A DNA stretch of 34,530 bases from a virus. Position 1 is the first letter of the stretch; each line of letters starts with the position of its first letter. A program made the translations under genes and the position numbers. The DNA lies in IMG/VR virus record IMGVR_UViG_3300043639_000019, positions 1 through 34,530 of that record; one strand, 5' to 3'. Below the pieces are notes generated by a model. The model made no database searches. It had not been told where the DNA came from and saw only the letters and a list, made by a program, of their open reading frames with translations. Below are positions 1 to 5,398 of this stretch, in pieces.

Positions 1-4
1 ATAG

Positions 5-733
5 TTAACTTTGAGATTTAGCAGCAGCGATACTCTTTCGGATTTTATCGGCAGCTTCAGCGACTGTTAAACCCTGTGATACTACGAAAGATTGCAGAGT
101 GAATTCTGCGACTCCCAATTCAGCCGCATATTTACGAAGTTCCACTTTATCGAATTTTTTTGATTTACTAGTGGTTTTGATAGTCTTAACTGAAGTAGAC
201 TTAGGAGGTTGTGGTTTATAGCTAATATCAGCTATCTTCAATTCCGCGCGTTCCTCGGCTCGCAAACTATTAGCTAACTGGTTTAAATAAACTTGAATAG
301 CTTTTTGTTGATTACCAGCTTCGATAATCTGCTCATTCAATTCAAACACTACTTGTTTATAGTGATTGAATCTCTCTAGCAATGTTGTAGCTAATGTGTA
401 AGGTTTATTTTGGATTTCGGTATTGTCATCGATGGACTTTTTGATATCCATGATGGCGACAGTAGCGGCATTGAATAGGTCTGTCCGAACCTGAATGCTA
501 TTATCGATAGCTTTCGAGGTTTCAATTAACTTACTTTCAATCGGATTATGGCGCGTTGCCTCGATTCGCGAGGCTACATTTTCAGGCTTATCATTCTCAG
601 TTTTTAATGCTAGTTCTTTAGACCAGCATTTGTCACACATCCATAGATTGCCATAATGAACAGAAATTTCGATTTCTGTTTTAGGGCAGACTTCACATTC
701 GCCTATCTTTTTATTGGATTGATTATTAGTCAT
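5..733 (-). CDS. Zinc-ribbon and coiled-coil protein of unknown function
   Basis: Seen: a 242-residue protein with a four-cysteine knuckle near the N-terminus (C13, C16, C33, C36). A long helical, charged middle section (about 45-160) follows. Then comes a Lys/Ser/Thr-rich linker and a compact C-terminal stretch (about 195-235) with the phrase LTVAEAADKIRKS, which could be a small helical DNA- or protein-binding domain. The ATG is preceded by GGAGAAG at good spacing and overlaps the stop of the upstream gene (TAATG), suggesting translational coupling. It is the last leftward gene before the window edge. I do not recognise a family. The zinc knuckle plus helical body suggests a regulatory or scaffold role, but that is inference only. 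Confidence 0.75.
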   Translation of the reverse strand: MTNNQSNKKIGECEVCPKTEIEISVHYGNLWMCDKCWSKELALKTENDKPENVASRIEATRHNPIESKLIETSKAIDNSIQVRTDLFNAATVAIMDIKKSIDDNTEIQNKPYTLATTLLERFNHYKQVVFELNEQIIEAGNQQKAIQVYLNQLANSLRAEERAELKIADISYKPQPPKSTSVKTIKTTSKSKKFDKVELRKYAAELGVAEFTLQSFVVSQGLTVAEAADKIRKSIAAAKSQS

Positions 734-1308
734 TAGAACTTCTCCAATTCAGAATAATTAATTAATTTAATTTTATAATTGTTTGAAATTTCATTGCAAA
801 CCTTATGAAAATGATTAATGAAATTAAATTTCTTTTCATCTTTTGAATTTAACCAGTATGGATTATCAATTATTGCTATAGATTGGATTTTAGCGAACTC
901 AGAACGATATCCTTCTTTATATTTAAAGATTCTTCCGAAAAGAGAAATTAAGCCTATTATATAATAATAATTATAATTATTATAATTATTATAATTATAA
1001 TTATTATAATAATAATTATAATTATTATAATTATAATTATTATAATAATAATTATAATAATTATAATTATAATTATTATAATTATTATTATAATAATTAT
1101 TATATGAGTAGATTCCTTCTGAATTTTCTCTTAAGGGATTTCCTTTGGTTGAAGTAGACCAGATATAATCCCTATTTAATGATTTTAATTTCTTTTCTTC
1201 ATCATTAAATGAGTTAATGATATACCATGAACGTAGACCAGTTAATGCCTGATTTTCATCAAGCTGGATTATATCAAGAATTTTACTAGAATCGCCAAAT
1301 TGACACAT
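733..1308 (-). CDS. Protein with a 48-residue Asn/Tyr-only tract
   Basis: Seen: 191 residues. The N-terminal part (about 1-68) and C-terminal part (about 119-191) have normal composition. Between them lie 48 consecutive residues that are only Asn or Tyr, encoded by pure A/T DNA in which every codon is AAT or TAT. The frame stays open through the tract. AAAGGA lies upstream of the ATG at suitable spacing, and the stop overlaps the next gene's ATG. The flanks do not match a family I know. The tract looks like slippage-prone microsatellite DNA that has kept its reading frame, or a prion-like low-complexity linker. It could also be a gene damaged by repeat expansion, but both flanks read as sensible protein in one frame, which favours a real CDS. 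Confidence 0.6.
   Translation of the reverse strand: MCQFGDSSKILDIIQLDENQALTGLRSWYIINSFNDEEKKLKSLNRDYIWSTSTKGNPLRENSEGIYSYNNYYNNNYNNYNYNYYNYYYNNYNYNNYNYYYNNYNYNNYNNYNYYYIIGLISLFGRIFKYKEGYRSEFAKIQSIAIIDNPYWLNSKDEKKFNFINHFHKVCNEISNNYKIKLINYSELEKF
955..1105. repeat. 151-bp pure A/T low-complexity tract (WAT codons)
   Basis: No G or C occurs for 151 bases. On the minus strand most of it (about 144 bases) reads as an unbroken string of (A/T)AT triplets, giving only Tyr or Asn codons. The order of the two triplets is irregular, so it is a degenerate trinucleotide array and not a perfect microsatellite. Confidence 0.95.
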
Positions 1309-1338
1309 TTTAATTTTCCTTTTATTAAAAAATTTTTT

Positions 1339-1467
1339 TTAGCTAGTTTTTCGAACAGTGCAGTATATTATGCTATTGTTAGTAGTTCTAATGATATACT
1401 GACCAGGTGGTATAATTTTACCATCCTTATGCATTTCAATCCAAGTTTTTTCGGAAATGATTTTCAT
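1339..1467 (-). CDS. Small protein of unknown function (42 aa)
   Basis: The reading frame is open from 1563 (a TTG) to 1339. I chose the internal ATG at 1467 because AAAGGA lies just upstream of it. The TTG at 1563 has no ribosome site and touches the -10 box of the promoter candidate at 1564-1592, so it would probably lie outside the transcript. The chosen product begins MKIISEKTWIEMHKDG and contains a short beta-rich stretch (PPGQYIIRTTNNSIIYCTV). No family is recognised. If the longer 74-residue form is real, it adds a polar N-terminal segment. It is the first gene of the leftward group. Confidence 0.5.
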   Translation of the reverse strand: MKIISEKTWIEMHKDGKIIPPGQYIIRTTNNSIIYCTVRKTS

Positions 1468-1563
1468 GTTTTCCTTTAATATTCCGGAATTAGTTAATAA
1501 TATTGTCCGATAGTCCGAGTCATTAATATTTTCGCATTTCTTGGAAAAAGAGTCAATCCACAA

Positions 1564-1592
1564 AATATAGTGCTAACTTACGGAATCGTCAG
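1564..1592 (-). promoter_or_regulatory. Candidate sigma70-type promoter for the leftward left-end genes
   Basis: On the minus strand CTGACG (1587-1592) is followed after exactly 17 bases by TATATT (1564-1569). The -35 box matches the consensus at 4 of 6 positions and the -10 box at 5 of 6. Transcription would start near 1557, ahead of the ATG at 1467. Two operator-like palindromes lie just upstream at 1614-1653. Confidence 0.45.
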
Positions 1593-1613
1593 TCAGGACC
1601 ACAATATATAGTG

Positions 1614-1653
1614 TGTCTCAAAAGTGAACACATACTGTCCTCAAAAGTGGACA
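1614..1653. promoter_or_regulatory. Pair of operator-like palindromes sharing CAAAAGTG
   Basis: TGTCCTCAAAAGTGGACA (1636-1653) is a palindrome with TGTCC and GGACA arms around 8 bases. A close copy, TGTCTCAAAAGTGAACA (1614-1630), lies 22-23 bases (about two helical turns) away. The shared core, symmetry and helical phasing just upstream of a promoter candidate are typical of repressor or activator sites. A third site with the same arms lies at 1918-1935. The binding protein is unknown. Confidence 0.5.
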
Positions 1654-1656
1654 CTT

Positions 1657-1703
1657 TCATAACTACTTCATTTTATTTTATTATCGAAGTCATAACTACT
1701 TCA
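1657..1703. repeat. 14-bp direct repeat, spacing 33 bp
   Basis: TCATAACTACTTCA occurs at 1657-1670 and again at 1690-1703, start to start 33 bp (three times the 11-bp period seen in the arrays nearby). The second copy lies in an imperfect palindrome, GAAGT-N7-ACTTC (1686-1702). Confidence 0.7.
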
Positions 1704-1795
1704 CTATTTTCTGATATCGAATGTTATATTAGTATTGTGGAAATAATGATTAAAAGTATAATGGAATCTACGTCGTGCCTCTTTCTTCCCGAATA

Positions 1796-1834
1796 CTTGC
1801 CACTTTCTTGCCACTTTCTTGCCACTTTCTTGCC
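1796..1834. repeat. Tandem 11-bp repeat, 3.5 copies
   Basis: The unit CTTGCCACTTT is repeated perfectly three times plus a half copy. The 11-bp period is close to one DNA turn. It lies in non-coding DNA, and a second array with the same period lies at 2102-2156. Confidence 0.9.
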
Positions 1835-1917
1835 TATCGGAATCGACCTAAGTCCTCTCGAATCAGTGATTTAGGAGAAACCCCCTCTCCCTCGCTATAC
1901 CCATTAATACCCCTAAT

Positions 1918-1935
1918 TGTCCCATTCAGGGGACA
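1918..1935. promoter_or_regulatory. TGTCC-N8-GGACA palindrome
   Basis: TGTCCCATTCAGGGGACA has the same arms and spacer length as the palindrome at 1636-1653 but a different centre. Sharing arms while the centre varies is what a dimeric DNA-binding protein leaves behind. It could instead act as a small RNA hairpin, but no T-run follows it. Confidence 0.45.
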
Positions 1936-1953
1936 CTTCCGTTATATATGATT

Positions 1954-1977
1954 AAAAAAAAAAAAAAAAATAAAAAA
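1954..1977. repeat. Poly(A) tract (17 A, then T, then 6 A)
   Basis: An uninterrupted run of 17 A is followed by T and 6 A in non-coding DNA. Such tracts bend or stiffen DNA and are common at phage origins and promoters. It is placed between the two 11-bp arrays. Confidence 0.9.
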
Positions 1978-2101
1978 GAACCCTACCTGTAATGTCCCCT
2001 AAATGAGTCAATCAGGTCGGTCAAAGGGACCCCCCGAGAGAGAGAGGGTCTGAGCTAAGTCACTGAAATAGCAGGACTTAGGTCCAATTAGAGAGGCAAG
2101 T

Positions 2102-2156
2102 ATGAGTGAAGAATGAGTGAAGAATGAATGAAGGAACAGGGAAGAATGAGTGAAGA
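2102..2156. repeat. Tandem 11-bp repeat, five units
   Basis: Five consecutive 11-bp units: ATGAGTGAAGA three times exactly (units 1, 2 and 5), with ATGAATGAAGG and AACAGGGAAGA as diverged units 3 and 4. The period is constant with no insertions, as in replication iterons or regulator arrays. Confidence 0.9.
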
Positions 2157-2176
2157 TGTAGATTCCAAAAGTATTA

Positions 2177-2205
2177 TTGACGCTATGTTTTGTATTTTGT
2201 TTATA
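2177..2205 (+). promoter_or_regulatory. Weak rightward promoter candidate
   Basis: TTGACG (2177-2182), a 17-base spacer and TTTATA (2200-2205). The -35 box is good and the -10 box is weak. No rightward gene follows before the terminator at 2351-2375, so if active it would make a short RNA of about 160 bases. AT-rich DNA gives such matches by chance. Confidence 0.25.
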
Positions 2206-2350
2206 TCCTAACTATGGGAATTAACGATATAAGTATGATAGATAGATGTGATTAATTAAATTATGGAAAGCGAAGGCCAGACGAAATTAATGGAATTAAT
2301 TATATGATTGTAAATTATATAGTTATAGAGTATATGATTAGCAAAAATAC

Positions 2351-2375
2351 TTTCGGTATCCGAAACATTTTTTTT
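2351..2375. terminator. Intrinsic terminator, possibly bidirectional
   Basis: TTTCGG-TAT-CCGAAA (2351-2365) is a perfect 6-bp stem with a 3-base loop. On the plus strand it is followed by CA and eight T. On the minus strand GTATTTTT follows, so it could stop transcription both ways. It would back up the leftward terminator at 2421-2446. Confidence 0.7.
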
Positions 2376-2420
2376 AAGAAAAGAACTTCGCGGATGGAAT
2401 GATATGATTAGCTATGAGAG

Positions 2421-2446
2421 AAAAATACCCCTGGGGATGGGGTATT
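2421..2446 (-). terminator. Intrinsic terminator of the leftward GC-rich cassette
   Basis: AATACCCC (2424-2431) pairs with GGGGTATT (2439-2446) around a 7-base loop. On the minus strand the stem runs directly into TTTTT. It starts 5 bases after the stop of the 23-codon reading frame at 2451-2522. Confidence 0.8.
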
Positions 2447-2450
2447 GAGG

Positions 2451-2522
2451 TTATTTACCACGTCCGCCAAATTTCGCTAGTAACTCTGCATAACGTGCGT
2501 CAGTCATTACAGAATACTCCAT
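2451..2522 (-). CDS. 23-residue micro-ORF downstream of the cassette gene
   Basis: The frame reads MEYSVMTDARYAELLAKFGGRGK, with an ATG start and a TAA stop, and lies between the 112-residue gene and the terminator. The base composition resembles the GC-richer neighbouring gene and the residues look protein-like (a helix followed by a basic Gly tail). No clear ribosome-binding site precedes the ATG; a hairpin (2530-2554) sits just upstream instead. It may be a real small peptide, or the remnant of a longer gene. Confidence 0.35.
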   Translation of the reverse strand: MEYSVMTDARYAELLAKFGGRGK

Positions 2523-2529
2523 GAAAGAT

Positions 2530-2554
2530 GGGATAGGTTTGCAGTCCCTATCCC
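2530..2554. other. Hairpin between the two cassette reading frames
   Basis: GGGATAGG (2530-2537) and CCTATCCC (2547-2554) form a perfect 8-bp stem with a 9-base loop, 7 bases below the stop of the 112-residue gene. Only ATCTTTC follows on the minus strand, so it is a weak terminator at best. It may stabilise the mRNA or control the micro-ORF. Confidence 0.6.
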
Positions 2555-2561
2555 AAAAGTA

Positions 2562-2900
2562 TTACTTCGCTGCGAACATTCCTTCGACCTGAGCACGCGC
2601 CGCAGCTTCCGGAATCCCGAGACGGATGTAATCGCGAATCATCCGTTCCTTGATTTCGTCCGGCGTCACTTCTGATGGACGATACGGAAGCAATGCAGCC
2701 TGATACGCATTGCTACGCGCGTTCGCCTTGAGAACATCGTTGACCATATCGGTCAGCTTCCACTTTTTCTCCTCCATTACGGAAGTGGCCTCCGCATCGT
2801 TCTCGACCTGCTTGTATTCGTATGGCTTTTCGATTTTCTCGCCATACTGCGCGTGACCTTCCGGAATTGCGAACGTGAACTTTGCTACGAGGTTCTTCAT
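2562..2900 (-). CDS. GC-rich moron-like gene of unknown function (112 aa)
   Basis: Seen: 112 residues, starting MKNLVAKFTFAIPEG. I chose the ATG at 2900 because AAGGGAGAGAG lies right before it; the frame extends 18 codons further up without a ribosome site. The N-terminal 30 residues look beta-like and the rest is charged and helical, ending EAAARAQVEGMFAAK. There is no signal peptide or membrane segment. My count for 2581-2880 is 161 G/C of 300 (54%), while nearby phage genes sampled run about 33-40%. It has its own sigma70-like promoter (2945-2973) and terminator (2421-2446), and it lies opposite to the late genes. That arrangement is the classic moron layout. Small proteins in such loci are often host-interaction or anti-defence factors, but nothing here names its function. 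Confidence 0.8.
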   Translation of the reverse strand: MKNLVAKFTFAIPEGHAQYGEKIEKPYEYKQVENDAEATSVMEEKKWKLTDMVNDVLKANARSNAYQAALLPYRPSEVTPDEIKERMIRDYIRLGIPEAAARAQVEGMFAAK

Positions 2901-2910
2901 ACTCTCTCCC

Positions 2911-2935
2911 TTGATTTGGGCGTTATTGCCCACCG
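2911..2935 (-). promoter_or_regulatory. Leader hairpin upstream of the cassette gene
   Basis: Between promoter and ribosome site the minus strand contains TGGGC-AATAAC-GCCCA, a perfect 5-bp stem with a 6-base loop. It would sit at the 5' end of the transcript or could serve as an operator. It is short, so chance is possible. Confidence 0.35.
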
Positions 2936-2944
2936 AACGAAACC

Positions 2945-2973
2945 ATTGTCTCACACTTTCCGAAGTCTGTCAA
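2945..2973 (-). promoter_or_regulatory. Sigma70-type promoter of the GC-rich cassette
   Basis: On the minus strand TTGACA (2968-2973), a perfect -35 box, is followed by a 17-base spacer and GACAAT (2945-2950), a 4-of-6 -10 box. It lies about 45 bases before the ATG at 2900. Confidence 0.65.
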
Positions 2974-3133
2974 CCTTTTTCTTGCCCTCCCTTGATTTTT
3001 TTTTCGTTTCTCCCCATCCGCGTTCACAATAGGTTAGACGGACGGTCAATACAAAAGGTTCCTGTCTTATAATAGGACTTCTGGAATACATCTATGTGCA
3101 ACAATGTTCGTGCCAGTGCAACGCGAGGAAATA

Positions 3134-3172
3134 GTGTGCAACTAGTTCATAAAATTTCTTATAGTTGCACAC
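3134..3172. repeat. 11-bp perfect inverted repeat, 17-base loop
   Basis: GTGTGCAACTA (3134-3144) and TAGTTGCACAC (3162-3172) are exact reverse complements. The core GTGCAAC also occurs singly near 3095 and 3113. No T-run follows, so a terminator is unlikely; an operator or a structured RNA fits better. Confidence 0.7.
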
Positions 3173-3208
3173 AAAGGCACTACATACCCCTATACACATC
3201 TGCACGTA

Positions 3209-3347
3209 GGGTCCCATATGTGCACACTTTTGCGCGCCCATCACAATCATCTGACTGTTGATAAAATATATTTGTCTGTTAATAAAAAAGTGGGTCCCCT
3301 TTTTCATGTAATTGTTATTCTGATTTTTATAAAATATAAAGGGTCCC
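3209..3347. repeat. Three GGGTCCC sites in AT-rich non-coding DNA
   Basis: GGGTCCC occurs at 3209-3215, 3292-3298 and 3341-3347, in otherwise very AT-rich DNA and just ahead of the late promoter. Two copies are continued as GGGTCCCATAT. The reverse form GGGACCC occurs at 2026-2032. These may be binding sites for a regulator of late transcription; no more can be said. The stretch 2974-3388 holds no gene I can support. Confidence 0.5.
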
Positions 3348-3388
3348 ATATTTAGTAACATAGCTTCCGGAATATATATTTCAAAAAT

Positions 3389-3417
3389 TTGACTTTCAGT
3401 CCTACATATGGTAGTAT
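3389..3417 (+). promoter_or_regulatory. Sigma70-type promoter for the late (structural) block
   Basis: TTGACT (3389-3394), a 17-base spacer and TAGTAT (3412-3417). It lies about 70 bases before the first late gene at 3485 and points into the 27-kb rightward block. The -35 box matches 5 of 6 and the -10 box 4 of 6. Confidence 0.6.
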
Positions 3418-3484
3418 GACCTGTTGAGAAGCCGACTGAACTTTTGGCTTTCGGAATTGAGTTGATAGTTTAAAGGAGTAAAGA

Positions 3485-3715
3485 ATGCCTGTTACACTCA
3501 CTATCACCGCTAAGAGTGGACCCAATCTACAGAATACTGCTGCTGTATTTGTGGGGACTGGACTATTGTTACTTCCTGATAGAAAAATCTGCCAGCTATT
3601 CACAGGTGGAGATACAAATAGTCCGCCCGATAAAGAATTCGATTTGACTGGAACAACTGTTCTTACAGCAACGTTGGCTGGAACAACTGGGACTCTCGCT
3701 GTTACTATTTCGTAA
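3485..3715 (+). CDS. Small beta-rich protein, first gene of the late block
   Basis: Seen: 76 residues with no Cys knuckle or membrane segment, rich in Thr, Leu and Gly. It has short beta-type repeats at the end (TGTTVLTATLAGTTGTLAVTIS). AAAGGAG precedes the ATG. The composition resembles small phage capsid-decoration or fibre-associated proteins, several of which occur later in this block. No specific family is recognised, so the structural role is inference from composition and position. Confidence 0.7.
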   Translation: MPVTLTITAKSGPNLQNTAAVFVGTGLLLLPDRKICQLFTGGDTNSPPDKEFDLTGTTVLTATLAGTTGTLAVTIS

Positions 3716-3742
3716 TATTTTTATTAGTGTTGAGAAATATAA

Positions 3743-3898
3743 ATGGACCCAATTACTGCATTCGCTAACTTGATTACTGAAATCACCAAGTTGGTGAATA
3801 CTATTATGGAAGGTCAAACTGCTGAACAGAAGAAGATTATTTGGGACTGGTATATCGCTGATAGAGAAAGACTAAGGAAACTCTTTCATATCGATTAA
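3743..3898 (+). CDS. Small helical protein (51 aa)
   Basis: Seen: MDPITAFANLITEITKLVNT, a mildly hydrophobic amphipathic helix, then a polar, charged second half ending in RLRKLFHID. It lies 27 bases after the previous stop and 26 before the next start, in the direction of the block. The ribosome site is weak (TGAGAA). Short proteins of this shape are frequent near phage packaging or lysis genes, but no function can be assigned. Confidence 0.6.
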   Translation: MDPITAFANLITEITKLVNTIMEGQTAEQKKIIWDWYIADRERLRKLFHID

Positions 3899-3924
3899 TT
3901 AAAGTTTTTAGGGAGAGTAATAAG

Positions 3925-4086
3925 ATGCCAGTTCCAGTAAATAAGAAACCAGTAGATAGAAAGACAGAATTGTTAGAACTAATGGCTAAAATAATCTCTG
4001 AAGCAGATGGAATTGAATCAAATATTGGTATGACTTCTCCCTATTGGGATTATCTTAGAGAGTATCGTTCTCTATTGAATCCATAG
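3925..4086 (+). CDS. Small protein of unknown function (53 aa)
   Basis: Seen: starts MPVPVNKKPVDRKTELLELM, then a charged helix and an aromatic end (SPYWDYLREYRSLLNP). GGGAGAG lies 8 bases before the ATG. It is a closely packed gene just upstream of the small terminase gene. No family is recognised. Confidence 0.65.
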   Translation: MPVPVNKKPVDRKTELLELMAKIISEADGIESNIGMTSPYWDYLREYRSLLNP

Positions 4087-4104
4087 TCTATAGGAGAATA
4101 TAAG

Positions 4105-4653
4105 ATGCCAATGGGAATAGTATCTGATTCTGATTTTAATAAAGAGTTAGAAAAGAATCAGACTCCATCAACTGCTGTAATTAAAGATATTAATAAAGGC
4201 AGAGGGAATGGTAATGTTGAAGTCCCTAATGCATTACGTAAAGTCATTGGAGAAACTAGTGAGATTGATGGTCGTCAGGCGGCTATCGATTTAGCTAGTT
4301 CATTCGGTATTTCTCCTTCCTCAGTATCTGCATACTCAAATGGTGCAACAAGCACAGCGAGTTATGCAGACCAACCTAATAAATCTCATCTCGAAGAAGC
4401 GAAAGAACGTATCAGTAAAAAGGCTCGCAATAAACTATTGCTAGCTATGAATCATATTACTAAAGAGAAATTAGTTGACGCGCCTGCGCGAATCTTGGCG
4501 GGAATCGCGAAGGATATGTCTGCTGTTGTAAAGAATATGGAACCTGATACGCCTAAATCAACTGTGGAGAATAATAATGGACCACAGTTTGTTATCTATG
4601 CTCCTCAGTATCGTAAAGAGGAACATTTTGAAGTTGTTCAAGCGAAAGAATAG
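4105..4653 (+). CDS. terS: Terminase small subunit (probable)
   Basis: Seen: 182 residues. A helix-turn-helix-like stretch lies at about 55-80 (GRQAAIDLASSFGISPSSVS), then a long charged helical region (about 92-145) suited to oligomerisation. A beta-type tail follows with FVIYAPQ and EEHFEVV, a pattern I associate with phage small terminases. It lies two gene pairs ahead of terL, the usual order. In the family, this protein recognises the packaging site on phage DNA and hands it to the large subunit. AGGAGA precedes the ATG. The assignment rests on layout and position, not on a strong signature. Confidence 0.6.
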   Translation: MPMGIVSDSDFNKELEKNQTPSTAVIKDINKGRGNGNVEVPNALRKVIGETSEIDGRQAAIDLASSFGISPSSVSAYSNGATSTASYADQPNKSHLEEAKERISKKARNKLLLAMNHITKEKLVDAPARILAGIAKDMSAVVKNMEPDTPKSTVENNNGPQFVIYAPQYRKEEHFEVVQAKE

Positions 4654-4655
4654 TA

Positions 4656-4907
4656 ATGCCAACATTTAAAGTAGCAGTAGGATTTCCATTTCTATTAAGC
4701 CAAAACGTAGTAGCGGCACTTCCTACTGATGGACTATATCGATTGACTTGTGATGATGCTACTGCTACATTTCAGGTTAGTAATGATTCCACATTCGCAG
4801 TGAATACGACTGCTACATTAAGTGGAAGTGGATTCGATAATGCATTTGCATTCATTCGAGTCACTAATAAAGATGCAACAATTTGTTGCAAGAAGTGGCA
4901 AGCATAA
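4656..4907 (+). CDS. Small structural-type protein, paralogue of the next gene
   Basis: Seen: 83 residues, beta-rich. It shares with the next protein an ordered set of motifs: QN followed by ALPTD at about 16-24, SND near 43, and AFIR near 66. It ends in an unusual CCKKWQA tail. The start lies 2 bases after the terS stop (TAGTAATG). Tandem duplication of a small beta protein suggests a decoration or minor virion component. No named family. Confidence 0.7.
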   Translation: MPTFKVAVGFPFLLSQNVVAALPTDGLYRLTCDDATATFQVSNDSTFAVNTTATLSGSGFDNAFAFIRVTNKDATICCKKWQA

Positions 4908-4923
4908 TGACTTTAGGTGATAA

Positions 4924-5163
4924 ATGCGGAGATTAGAATTCGGCGTTCAATTCACCATGCCTCAGAATGAAATCTTCGCCCTTCCTACTGATGCTGTATC
5001 TGAAATAAGTCAATCATCATTTGGTGCAAATACATTCGATACTTCTAATGATCCTGCTATGGGAACATTCATTCAAACTGGTGGTAGTGAATTTGTAGTT
5101 GGACGTGCGTTCATTCGATGTAATGCGGGAAACGTTTTAATTAATATTGTTAGAGCTGGTTAG
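4924..5163 (+). CDS. Small structural-type protein, paralogue of the previous gene
   Basis: Seen: 79 residues sharing QNEIFALPTD, SNDP and RAFIRCN in the same order and spacing as the upstream gene, so the two are tandem paralogues that have diverged. AGGTGA lies before the ATG. Function unknown; role in the virion inferred from position between terS and terL. Confidence 0.7.
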   Translation: MRRLEFGVQFTMPQNEIFALPTDAVSEISQSSFGANTFDTSNDPAMGTFIQTGGSEFVVGRAFIRCNAGNVLINIVRAG

Positions 5164-5167
5164 TCTA

Positions 5168-5395
5168 ATGATTAAATTAACTAAAGTAATCAGTGGCTAT
5201 ATGCCACCAGAATCAGGACCATTTGAATGTGAATATTGTCACTACTTTGATGGTAAAAGAAGTTGTGAATTAGTAGAAGGTGATATTGAACCAGATGGAT
5301 GTTGTAATCTTTTCACTGAACAGGGTAAGGCTGGTAAGCCACAAGAAGAATTAGATGATGAAAAGATTGAACTAGATACAGACGATGAGTCATAG
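5168..5395 (+). CDS. Cysteine-rich small protein, HiPIP-like pattern
   Basis: Seen: 75 residues with C21, C24, C33, C45 and C46, in the arrangement CEYCHYF, then SCELVEG, then PDGCCNLF. This resembles the small high-potential iron-sulphur-like proteins often found in phage head operons. I chose the ATG at 5168 because it follows the previous stop directly; an earlier GTG/TTG-type start would overlap. The C-terminus is very acidic (EELDDEKIELDTDDES). Whether it binds an iron-sulphur cluster or zinc cannot be told from sequence. Confidence 0.65.
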   Translation: MIKLTKVISGYMPPESGPFECEYCHYFDGKRSCELVEGDIEPDGCCNLFTEQGKAGKPQEELDDEKIELDTDDES

Positions 5396-5398
5396 AGA

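Larger units (their letters stand above)
1564..2420. other. Non-coding control region and candidate replication origin
   Basis: No convincing gene is visible over about 850 bases. The only frame of any length (1611-1874, plus) is built from the repeats themselves. The region holds operator-like palindromes, two 11-bp-period tandem arrays, a 17-A tract and a very AT-rich stretch at about 2160-2345. Iteron-like arrays next to A-tracts and easily melted DNA, between divergent gene blocks, are typical of phage origins. This is inference; no initiator gene is recognised next to it. Confidence 0.4.

Noticed and set aside
1339-1563. Long (74 aa) form of the small leftward gene starting at TTG
   Set aside because: No ribosome site at the TTG, which touches the -10 box of the promoter candidate; the internal ATG at 1467 has a good site.
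1611-1874. 87-codon rightward reading frame starting with GTG
   Set aside because: It is built from the operator-like and 11-bp repeats, has no ribosome site and reads as low-quality hydrophobic sequence.
2875-3072. 65-codon rightward reading frame
   Set aside because: Antisense to the cassette gene, its promoter and leader; no ribosome site.
3270-3310. GC-rich centre followed by TTTTT as a terminator
   Set aside because: The stem around GGGTCCCC cannot form without a mismatch and a too-small loop.
3092-3361. 89-codon leftward reading frame
   Set aside because: Overlaps the inverted repeat and GGGTCCC sites; unusual Cys/His composition and no ribosome site; opposite to the late promoter.
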